NCBI GenBank assembly: GCA_014218235.1
Contig: CM024760.1
Coordinates: 142,367,245-142,431,244, forward strand
Direction of reading: 5' to 3'
Origin: Colocasia esculenta
Taxonomy: Eukaryota > Streptophyta > Magnoliopsida > Alismatales > Araceae
DNA length: 64,000 nt
Part shown: in pieces, positions 47,709-58,350 of the stretch
Numbering within the stretch: position 1 is the first letter of the stretch
How the letters are laid out: each line of letters opens with the position of its first letter
Position numbers and translations under genes: made by a program
The notes under the pieces: generated by a model
Told to the model about the DNA's origin: nothing
Database searches by the model: none
The model's input: only the letters and a program-made list of their open reading frames with translations

Positions 47709-49375
47709 TCATAAGAGGAAGAATGACTTACTGAAGAATTCCGGATAATTCCATCTCATTGTCGCTTCGAGTTCCCACGTGGCTTCTTCGACTCCATGAT
47801 TTCTCTAGAATACCTTCACCACGGATATAGGTCAATTCCGAAGTTGTTGCATCTACTTGTCTAGAACTCTATCAGGCTTCTCTTCATAGGTCATATCTTT
47901 GTGCAGGACGATATCATCATAGCTTATTACATGTGATGGGTCATACATATACTTCCTCAACATAGGTACATGGAAGACATTGTGTACGGTTGAGAATTGT
48001 GGAGGTAGTGCTAGACGATAAGCCACTTCGCCAACTCTTTCTAGTACTTCAAATGGACCTATGAATCCTGGCCTTAACTTTCCTTTCATCCCAAATCTTT
48101 GAAATCCTCTGGTCGGGGATACCTTCAGCAGTACATGAACTCCTATTTGAAATTCCATATCCCTTCTTCTTTCATCTGCATAGCTCTTTTGTCGGGTCTG
48201 AGCTATTTTAATTCTGTCTCTGATGATTTGTATTCTCTGCTTGTGTTTTGCACCATGTCTAGTCTCAACCATTGTTGTTCACCCACTTCATTCCAGCACA
48301 CAGGTGATCTGCAACTTCTTCTATACAGAGGTTCAAATGGAGCCATCTTAATACTTGCTTGGTAGCTATTATTGTATGTGAATTCTATTAGGGATAGTTG
48401 TTCATTCCAGTATCCCTCAAAGTCTATAGTGCATGCACGTAGCATATCTTCCACGATCTGGTTTGTTCTTTCTGTCTGCCCATCCTATGGGTGGAGTGCT
48501 GTGCTAAAATTGAGTTTGGTGCCTAGTGCAGTCTGAAGTCCCTTTCAGAATCGAGAGGTGAATCTAGGGTCACGATCTGAGACTATGGATACAGACTCCA
48601 TGCAATCTCACAATCTCCTTTACATATAATATAGCTAGTACATCCACACTCCAGATACTTTTGATTGCTAGGAAATGTGCAGACTTAGTCAATCGGTCTA
48701 CTATGACCCAAATAGCATCGAGGCCACCACAAGTTCTGGGTAAACCCATGATGAAATCCACGCCGATGCTCTCCCATTTCCACTCTGGTATGTCCAAGGG
48801 TCTGAGTACACCCGCAGGACGTCAGTGTTCTGCTTTAACCTGTTGACAAGTGAGGCAGTGTGCAGCATGCTCAGCCACCTCACGCTTCATGTTTGGCCAC
48901 CAAAATGACCTTTTCATGTCCTGGTACATCTTGGTTTCTCCTGGGTGAATTGTGCACTTTGTCTTGTGAGTTTCATCCATCAGCTTCCTTTTCAATTCTT
49001 CATTATCAGGCACACATGTCCTTCCTTGAAATAACAACCTCCCATCCTTCGTGATGAAGAAATATGGTCGGTCTGCTAGAGTTTCCTTGACTCGGACCAA
49101 AAATGGGTCATTGGCTTATTGTTCCTAGATCTCGACAAAGATGTCGGGTTGTGCCCTAAGGTTGGCGACTAGCACCTGATCATTTCTTTACTCAATATTT
49201 AAATTCAAATTGGCGAATTGTTCTAACAATTGCATCTCACCCATGACTAAGCAAGACAAAGATGCCACAGGCTTCCTGCTAAGTGCGTCTGCTACAACAT
49301 TACCTTTGCCAGGGTGATATTGAATATTGAAATCGAAATCCTTCAGATATTCCAGCCATCTCCTTTGCCTCATAT
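47709..49375 (-). pseudogene. Copy B: RNase H end, integrase and chromodomain-like tail
   Basis: Near-duplicate of copy A at 25399-26798. It ends with TGA 47709-47711. Motifs on the minus strand: MRQRRWLEYLKDFDFNIQYH, HPGKGNVVADALSRKP (near 49310), integrase zinc domain with CLTCQQVKAEH (near 48840), VDFIMGLPRTC, AIWVIVDRLTKSAHF, the VSDR region, VEDMLRACTIDFEGYW, HVLLKVSPTRGFQRFG, and tail FHVPMLRKYMYDPSHVIS. Frames are broken near 48570-48600 (missing bases around the second catalytic Asp), 48480, 48240 and 47850. The integrase QTDGQTE motif is partly deleted near 48485. The 49376 solo LTR splits it from the RNase H piece at 52638. Confidence 0.9.
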
Positions 49376-52300
49376 TGTAAGGCCCTCGAATTTTGTTGCA
49401 TTATTTTATTTCGTGGAAATAATTCATGTTGGTGTATGCATAGATGTACATATCTACGTATGTATTAACTAGTTATACTTATGTGTGCATGTGTATAATT
49501 AGTTGTAAATAATGTATGAATTGCATGGTGGTAGTGTGTACATGATAATACATATGTATGGCATGTACATAGGTATAAGTTAAGCATGGTTTCTGCATGT
49601 TTTGAGTTCTGGCCGAAGGACCCAATTGGCGTCCACATGGATGGACGCCCATGCTGAGTCAGCGTTCGCTTCGATGGACGCCAATACTTTAGCCAACGTC
49701 CATGGATGAGGACGTTAAGATCTCTGACCTGCATGCATTGCAGACCCCGAAGCTCCGGAGGCAAGCAAGCCCAGCCATTGGGGAGATGCCCCAACGGCTA
49801 GCAGGCTTTCACATCACCTCTCCGGGGTTCCCCAAACCCCTCTGCTATAAACCACACCCCCTTCTACACCAGACAACCCCTCTTGACCTCTTTCAAGAGA
49901 TAGAGAAAAACCCTAGCTCAGAACTGCACAAAGACTGAACTTTGGAGGCTTCAATCCGGCGATTCAAGGCTTCATCCGGCGACCTACTGCATCAGGAGGG
50001 TAGCTGGAACATCGGGGAAGACTTCCCCAACCGCGGTTTAGTTTCTACACCAACCTAGAACCCGGAGGAGAGCATTTGTGGAGGCTTCATGGGACTTCCC
50101 AAGGAGAGCTTCACCACCATCTTAATCCCTTTGGAGACTTGTTTAAAGGCAAGTACCCCATACATTTCGTCCATGTAGATGTCTAGTAGGGTTTTACTAT
50201 TTTTACAGATTTTAAATCGTGTCCTGGATTCTCCTTTTCACCCTGTATTTGGAGCTCGGTCTGTGCTCTTGCACAGACAGGAACTTGGCGTCAAGGCCTC
50301 TTGCCGCCAAGATCTCCAGTCTGCATCTAGCGATCTTGCCGTCCAACTCCTTGAACGGCCAGAGACTGCCGTTAAGTTCTTCAGGACAAAACAGTGAGCT
50401 GTTCTTCCTGATATATGACTATTTTTGATGTGTTTTTGCAATGAGGATATAATGTAACTTCTATATATTATGTATACTAGTTAATGTGGTGTGTGGGAGA
50501 ATTATTGTGCATTTTTTGTGGATGGTAGAATTTATTAGCTTATTGGAATGCATGTGGAAGATATGACTATGTATGTTCACCCACTATTCTCATGATCTGT
50601 GGAGAATTTGGGTGCCCTAAATTTTATAAACCATGCGTGTATCTGTGCCCTGAAATTTCTGAATTTTTCCCATGCTCGTATGATTTACTGTAAAATTCTG
50701 TTCTGAAAATAGAAAACATGCGTAGGGTTGTGAAATTTCCAGTAAATTGTGTGTTGTGTAATAAATCCGGGGGAAAATTCCTGTGATAAGGTATATGTTG
50801 GGTTCAGGGTTGAGGTCTGTTGAATCTGCTATTCATGTTGTGTTCAGTGTGGAATTGAATTATGGATAATATGAGGCTGAATGTTTCAATTTCTGAAAAT
50901 ATATGTTAACTCTGAAAAATCTGGAAAATTTCATGTAAGATTATAAACCTGAAATGAGTATGTGGTTAAATTTTCATGCTATTCTGATGACTGCAAAGTG
51001 TATTATGAAAATTTCATGTGAAAAATGTGATAAATGCATGTTATCATGAATATGACTTAATGATGTGTTTTTCCAACCTGATTACTATAAATTACTGAAT
51101 GTGTAATCTCTGTCATCTGTAGTATCATGCTAGGAAAACAGAGCCATGTGTGAATGAGAGAATGTAAAGGTGTGTGTGCGCCATGTGTAAAAATCGGTAT
51201 GTGTAATGTGTAAGACTGTGCCAAGTGTGATACTGCTTCTATAGAGGGCCATGGAACCGTACCATGGAAAAGTCCCCATGGGAAGGTTCAATGTGTTAAG
51301 ATCCTAAGGGCATTAGGATGAAATCCTGGAGGTAGATAAGTACCACTGGTTAGGGTGGAGACTTGTTCTCCCGGTCTGCGCAGTCCAAGAGTCGTCATTG
51401 TATTGCCTAGGTAGCGTCTATGTGTATGTGATGTGTATGTGTCCTTATAATGGTGGTTTGGACTATATGTCACGGTACTAAAGTGTAAAATGTGAAAATG
51501 TGAAATGTGAATGTGATCATGTGTAAATTGTGTAGTGTGAATATGTGTAAATGTGAAATGTGTGAAAAGTGAACTATGTGAATGAGGAAATTGTGCAAAC
51601 ATGTGAAACTAATGTGTTAGATAATGAAATGGTGATCCATGATATGTTAATGTTAAACTTGTGTCATAACAGCAACCTAATTGTAGTTATGAAAATGTTT
51701 TACATGTGTACAAATGCGTAGAATCCATACTAGTAGCATTTCTTGCTTATGTGTAAACGTTTCCATGTTTAAGCGCCACCATGATATAGTTAATTGAGAT
51801 TGTAGCTCTCATGTGATTGGTTGTGAGTTTCTAATTCATGTCAAACAGCAAGCTAAAAGTGTATAAAACAACAATGTGCATGTGCAAGAATGTGTAGAAA
51901 TCATGATAGGAAGGTCTCCTTTCATGTATGTAAGCACACCGTGTTTGGTTGCTCTCATGTTTTGCTTAATTGGAGGTAAAACCTTTATGCGATGGAATAA
52001 GTAGAAAGCATGTGATAGGACGTTTTATTTTGGAAAAATCTGAAATCATGAGCCATGTGTTTAATTTGGTAGAATTACCATGATAGGATGTCTCTTATTG
52101 ATGTCAAGCATGCTACATGTTTTGTCTTGTGACTTGGGATGAAAACCTGCTATGATATATGCATGTATGATATGTGTGGTGTTATTTGCTGAGTCTTTTA
52201 GACTCATTACTTGCTTCGGCGTACAGGTTTAGTTGGTGACGCTACACCGTTAGAGGAGGCAGTGGAGAGCGACTCCGAGCATGGAGACTAGCTCTTTGGA

Positions 52301-52637
52301 GTTCACTTGTGACATTTTGTGATTTCATAGTATGTATTGTAAGGCAGTGTATTAGAATTATCATGTAATCATGGACAAACTATGTATTTTATTTTAGCAC
52401 TTCTTTTATGTGGATTATGTGGACTTTAGATCTTTAAATTGTTACATGAATCATGTATGTTAAATGTGGATGATGAGATGAATGAAAGACATGGTTCTTT
52501 TACTTCCGCTACTCTGTATTTATATTTGTGTGTATCTCAATCGTATGTTATTGTTTGGGTAAATGCCCCACTGTGATAACGTTCACTATACCGACGTGGG
52601 TTGGTATAACCGTACCGGTATAATGAGGGTTGTCACA
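49376..52637 (+). repeat. Solo LTR, Tekay/Del-like (3262 bp)
   Basis: TGTAAGGCCCTCGAATTTTG to GGGTTGTCACA, with perfect flanking CATAT (49371-49375 and 52638-52642), inserted in RNase H of copy B. Orientation is opposite to copy B. Layout matches the G1, G5 and G6 LTRs: word clusters at 49620-49715 (GGCGTCCA/TGGACGCC) and 50272-50385, and a conserved island at about 51213-51478. Confidence 0.93.
49845..49851 (+). promoter_or_regulatory. Putative TATA box of solo LTR
   Basis: CTATAAA about 470 bp into the LTR, between the two inverted-word clusters. Confidence 0.5.
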
Positions 52638-52902
52638 CATATTGAGCTCCTTCTGTGAAAATAAATGTTTTAGACTCTTGTGATCAAAGTAGACAATGAA
52701 TTGCTCTTCATAAAGATAATGCCTCCTGATCTTAAGTGCAAACACTACTGCAGCTAGTTCTAAGTCATGGACAGGGTAATTGATTTCATGAGGTTTCAGT
52801 TGTCTTGATGAATAGGCTATCACCTTCTCATTCTGCATTAAAACATAGCATAGTCTGATCCCAGATGCATCAGTGTAAACTGAGAATCCTTTGCCCTCAA
52901 CT
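52638..52902 (-). pseudogene. Copy B: RNase H fragment
   Basis: Minus-strand frame VIAYSSRQLKPHEINYPVHD, LELAAVVFALKIRRHYLYEE and DHKSLKHLFSQKELNM. It continues directly into MRQRRWLEYL at 49375 once the solo LTR is removed. Upstream it reaches FSVYTDASGIRLCYVLMQ near 52890 and is then cut by LTR7 at 52903. The rest of copy B (RT, protease, gag, 5' LTR) is not in the window. Confidence 0.9.
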
Positions 52903-53855
52903 TGTCACGTCCCAATAAAAAGCTATTTATCGGAAGTGACAGAAAAGCAGGTACAAAAGGTAATAATTATTTCTCCATTCACAATGTCATAAGTGGAAGC
53001 TTAATTACATAGATACTCCTCATCACAACTAAGAGAGGAGTAGATTAAAACAAACTTAATTTACATAGTTCAGTTCACACTAATAAACAAAAATAGAAAC
53101 TAGTTGGCTTCGCTTGCCACGGTCAGTCCACTCAGCACTCATACCCTTAAGCGTCATCCCCATCTGGATTTCCTGAAAATGGTAGGAAGTAATGAGCTAA
53201 CTAGCCTAGTAGAATTCAAATCCATAATTCCAAGGGTGAAACATATAATGGTTAACATAGGAATAGAACAGATATCGAAGACATGATCAATATCAGGACA
53301 ATAGACTTAACACAGTGATGATAGCAAAACACAGGCATGATCAGGTGTATAAACTTCACATTTTTCTCAAGTAGCAATAAGACAGTACAGTAGTTATGAT
53401 GGCAGTAATTAACAGTAAGTGATGTAATGCCAAACATCCAGTAGCCCTTTATCAATCCGTACGGCCAGTAAAAGAATTTAGGTGCTCCTCCCAGGACTGG
53501 ACTAGCCCTAATTGCACAAGCATTTCAGTCATGTGGGGTCCAAGGACCCAATAAATGTCATCATCATTAGTTTATCACATCTCACAAGGTGTTCAAGCTT
53601 TTGAACTCTCAAGATATCAAGTAATATGAACTTAGTTGCTGAATACAAGAGAATGGACTCAACGGAGTATCATTCGGAGTTGACGGTTTCAAGGATAATT
53701 CAATAATGAGTAAGGTATCCAAAGTGGGTGATCTTTATAGTAGAATGACAGTAAATATCAAGGTAAATATGAGGGTAACTTGGTAGGCTAATAGGGTGAA
53801 GTTTAAGCAAAGATTTGCACATGAAAAAGTGCTGAAATTCGAATCAGGGTCATAG

Positions 53856-54031
53856 CTGTCGACAGGTGAAAAGGGGCTGTCGACAGATGGCCATAGACAG
53901 AACTCAGGTTTGCTGGACTGTGTGTACCTTTCGACAGCAACCAGGGGCCTGTCGACAGCTACACACAGTCCCAGTTATCTGGGTTCTGGATAGCATGCGC
54001 CTGTCAACAGCTTTGGGCCGGCTGTCGACAG
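53856..54031. repeat. Cluster of CTGTCGACAG palindromes
   Basis: Perfect 10-bp palindrome CTGTCGACAG at 53856-53865, 53877-53886, 53949-53958 and 54022-54031, with variants TTTCGACAG near 53929-53937 and CTGTCAACAG at 54001-54010. Confidence 0.92.
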
Positions 54032-54893
54032 GTAGCTGCAGAACTTCTAGAAGTGCTTTGTAAATCTGTTCTAAAGGCCCTAATTATAAAACTTATAACC
54101 CAAGACATGTTTAATATCAAAGGGAAGAGTCTAATTGAAGTTCTCATAGTAGTTTATAAGCTAAACAATCGGGATGAAACAAGAGATTGATAATTCGAAC
54201 TTGACCGGCTATAAGCTAATGTAGTGTAGTATTGGAAGCATGAACTTGATAGCAATGGTTTATTGAAAAATCCTACAATATGAATACTAAATATATTGTT
54301 TTTCTTAGTTCTAAATCAAGACTGGAAGTATATAAAAACTAAATAGAAGTCCCTACATGTTTCTAAAGATGTTAAGACTTCTACACAACTCCATAACATG
54401 AACAAGTATCAAAAGTGGAAGAAAGATCTTGATCTCCTAGTGGGACAAGGATCTTATCCTTTCTAATATGAATGTGTTTATCACAATTGAGGTAGGAACA
54501 GGGGAGTTACTGGTATATAACTTGTTCCTTTATCAAGACCTCCTTGTCATGAACGAAAGATAGAACAAAATTAGAGGGAGATGAACCCTACCTTGCTAAG
54601 CAGGAGAACTTCCACTTGATTCTTGATTAAAGAGCCTAACCCAGTGAAAGAAACTCCTTTCCAATGTAGATAACTTGCTAGCAATGACAGTAGCTCCAAT
54701 AGAAGGTTGACTCCAAGATAGCAGTAGCTATAATTGCAGCATGAACAAACCGAAGTAGTTGCAGCAGTAGCAGACACTAGGAACCAGAATTGAGAGAGGA
54801 TGCAAGAATGGGAAGAAGATCTAGCAGATGCCAGCAGGAAAGGCAACAGGAGCATGAGTGGAAAAGAGGTGCGTATGAAGGGAGATGGTTGGC

Positions 54894-54900
54894 TTTTATA
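54894..54900 (-). promoter_or_regulatory. Putative TATA box of LTR7
   Basis: TATAAAA on the minus strand within GGGTTATAAAAGCC. The palindrome cluster lies about 860-1040 bp downstream of it. Confidence 0.55.
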
Positions 54901-55413
54901 ACCCATCGTCCAGTCCATGCATGGTGACACCTACCGTGCGAATGTGTAAACAGTAAAACACCTTAGTTTTTACTGTTTACACCTGACCCATGCAACCTTC
55001 CTCACACTCACATGTCAACTGCCCATGTGTAAGGATTTTAATCCCCAATGACATGGGCTTGCGTAGCCCATGTAACGTCAGCATCTAAAATTCCCCATAA
55101 ATGGTTTCCGTAATTGGGCCATAATTCGGCCAGTCCAAAGTTCTTTAAGTAAATGTGTTCAAACGACGTCCGTTTGTCCTAACATTTTAACCATAGACTA
55201 ATGTGATGCCTTTACAAATTATGATGATTTTAGTTTAATTTTTAGAATTTATTTTAAAGTAGGTGAAAAATCACCCGAAAAATGGTCGCGTCGACTTAAT
55301 CTTGAAATTCGTACGCCAAAAAATTCAGATAATTACATTTATGATATCTCCACAATTTTATGAAAATTAGGGTACTTTTGGATTTTTATTTCGTTGTTAT
55401 TTTCCAGTGTCGC

Positions 55414-58175
55414 TGCAACGACCCTCTTTATATCGGTACGGTTCTACCAACCCACGTCGATATAGAAAGCGTCGCCACAGTGGAACATTTACCCAACACT
55501 AGTACAATAGGCTGAAACATACACAAATATATAACACATGACAGTGGAATTGAAAGAACTGAAAAGAAATTCTTATTCCATCATCCACATTCTATTCACA
55601 GACCGTATATAAGAAAAGAGAACTAACTTTTCGTAACTGAAAATAAAATAAATACATTGTCCACAAGAGACTACGCAGAGTCTTTATTACATATTATGAA
55701 GTAAGGATAAGTACAATGCTAAATCCACAACAAGATCTCCTACTCCCACTCCGAGTCGCTCCTAACGATCTCCTCGGAAGAAGTAGAAACGTCTGCACCT
55801 GTACGCCGAAGCAAGAATGAGTTCAAAAGAACTCAACAAGTAACGCTAAGCACACAAAACCTACATGTACTGCATGTCCTTTACATTTGATATCACACTT
55901 AGGCATAGAATTTAACAATCTTAACAATTAGGGTCCTAAACATGAGTTCTACACATTTTTCTCCTGACATTTATTTAACATGGAGTATTTACTAGCTAAA
56001 TGCCTATTACATGCTTTCTACATAATTATCAATATGTCAGCTCAATCACATGTTCATAGCATTTATACATGCATAAAGTAACATTTATTACCTTAAGTAT
56101 GGAAACTACTTACAAAAGGAACACAATTCCCTAACATGGATTCTAAAATTATTTATACATGGAACTACTTGCTATAGACAAGTCATACCGCATATAAGAC
56201 TATCAATTTACATAATATCACAAGAGTTTTAAATTAACGCATGCTCATTTACACAATCTTACAATTTGTACATGAACTTTCACTTAACACAAATTCACAT
56301 TTATTAATGCCGTGACACATAACCCAAACCACCAAAGAAGGACACACACTAATCACAACACATAATCATCACCTAGGCATACTAGTGACAATTCTTAGTT
56401 ACTGCGCAGAACCGGGAGAAGCACTCTCCACCCTAACCAGTGATACTTGTTCGCCTCCAGAATTTAATCCCAATACCCGTGGGATATCACACACTTGAAC
56501 TTTTCCGTGGGGACTTTACCACAGTACAGTTCCACAGCCCTCTAGGTAGCAGTGTCACCCTTGGCACATTTTCACATTTTTAACACAAATTTCACATCAT
56601 TTTGACACATTTCTTGTATTCATTTCTATACACATTTTTCAGATTCCCTATCATGGTACTACTGTTGGTGGGGTTACATCATTTTATATGTCATTAGCAT
56701 GCTGTAATTAACAAGGTTTTAAATAGTAATAATATTAATCATGGTTTAAGAAATCATTTAAGATGGAAATAGATAAAATTGTACCTACAGTTAATCAATT
56801 CTCATGAAATTTTCATCACAGGTTACTTACTATTCACAAAAAACACAGACGAATTTCCACATTTTTCTGATGATTTCACTATTTTCTAAAATTAAAATAG
56901 TGATCAAATTTCTAATTAAAACAATCAAGTTCACAATATTGTTAACATTCGGTCTCAAAATTTATTCTTCACATGCATACTGACAATATCAATCATGTGT
57001 ACATTTTCAAGAATTTATCTAATTTCGCAGAATTAGATAGATTTTCTACACAATCTAGTCATGCTCACTATTTCTATTTTCATAAAACATATTAATTCAC
57101 ACAGTCAGCATAAAATTCCCAAAATTTGATAATATGTTCTACTAACAGTGTACACATCACATAAATTTTCTGATATCGATCTCTTACAGATTGACACAGT
57201 AACAAATTAATCATGCTCAAGTACTAAACTTCAGAAATTTTCCACACTTCTACAGTGAATGAAAATTCACCAAAATTACATAGCATATTCCATATTGTTT
57301 ACTTTATATTACACACAATTTACTTTATATCCTCATGCGGAAAATCCCGAAACTAGGTTATATAAGTCAGACGAGCACATTTCTGCAGTCTGGCGAACTT
57401 AACGGCAAGGGTATGTCGTTTATCAGGTTAACGGCATCAAAGACTGCCGCCAACTCAGGATCATAACGGCAAAAGATTGCGCCGTTAATATCCTGTCTGT
57501 GCAAAACACAGACTGCTTACAGAAAATCGCTTGAATGGGGGTTCCAGGACACGAGGAAAAACCCATAAAATTCCTGGGACATACTAAATACATGTAGGGA
57601 CTGTGTGGGAAGGTTACTTGCCTTAGATAAATTCCACGATCGTTGATTTGTGTCGGAGAAGCTCTCCTCGGCCTGTGCCAAAAAGCTTTCGATTCCTCCT
57701 CTCACCGAGTCCTTTGTTGATGTAGCACGCTGTCCGGTGATGGGGAACCCTTCTCCGATGTATAGACTCTCCTCCAGTCGTGGAAGAACGCCGGAAGAAG
57801 TCGTCGGTCGCCGGATCAGAGGTTGCAAAGATCAGGTTTTCACATAAGGTTCTAGGGTTTTGACAAGAGAGTCAAAAGGGACTCATCTATGCCGGATCTC
57901 GGTTCTTATAAAGGGCTAGGGTCAGACATGATTTCAAGGTAAGGGATAGAGCCGTTGGGGGACGGTTTCTAAAATAGATGGCGAAGTTTCCGGAGGCGTT
58001 TCCGGATCTGGAAGCGTAACTGGTCTGGGATATTGACGTCCACATCTATGGTCGCCTATTCATAGTGGGCGTCCATCGATATTGCCGCCTAATCTTAGTC
58101 AACGTCAGCTGATGTTGACGCCGACTGGCCGACAAAATACACTTAAAATATGCAGAATCTATAAACACTACGCAC

Positions 58176-58215
<40 letters not shown>

Positions 58216-58335
58216 CAATAATACTAAATCATACAATTCGCATAAGTAAATACTATGCACAATAATCTATACATCAATAGTGTACACTTATATATATATA
58301 CTTAAGCAAACAAGGTGAAAATGAAGGGCCTTACA
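55414..58335 (-). repeat. G6 3' LTR (2922 bp)
   Basis: On the minus strand it begins TGTAAGGCCCTTCATTTTC and ends GGGTCGTTGCA. Word clusters at 58033-58130 (GTCCAC, GGGCGTCCAT, GACGTTGAC-type words) and 57388-57515 (AACGGCA words) flank a TATA-like TTTATAAG near 57905-57912. Conserved island at about 56310-56567. Confidence 0.92.
58181..58213. repeat. (TA)n microsatellite in G6 LTR
   Basis: About 33 bp of pure TA repeat near the LTR start. The 5' LTR copy of this site is outside the window. Confidence 0.95.
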
Positions 58336-58350
58336 CCCTCTCCCCCTTAA
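58336..58350 (-). promoter_or_regulatory. G6 polypurine tract
   Basis: TTAAGGGGGAGAGGG on the minus strand, abutting LTR start TGTAAGG. Confidence 0.88.

Larger units (their letters stand above)
52903..55413 (-). repeat. LTR7: LTR or LTR fragment of another gypsy family
   Basis: Begins TGTCACGTCCC on the + strand, which is the GGGACGTGACA end of an LTR on the minus strand, and abruptly interrupts RNase H of copy B. Non-coding. It carries a minus-strand TATA box and the CTGTCGACAG palindrome cluster. It is interrupted at 55414 by G6, so its other end and internal region (if any) lie to the right of the window. Whether it is a solo LTR or part of a full element cannot be told. Confidence 0.78.

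Noticed and set aside
54571..54930. 119-residue minus-strand ORF in LTR7 with Leu/Ser/Cys-rich sequence
   Set aside because: Lies just downstream of the LTR TATA box, with low complexity and no recognisable domain; likely chance.
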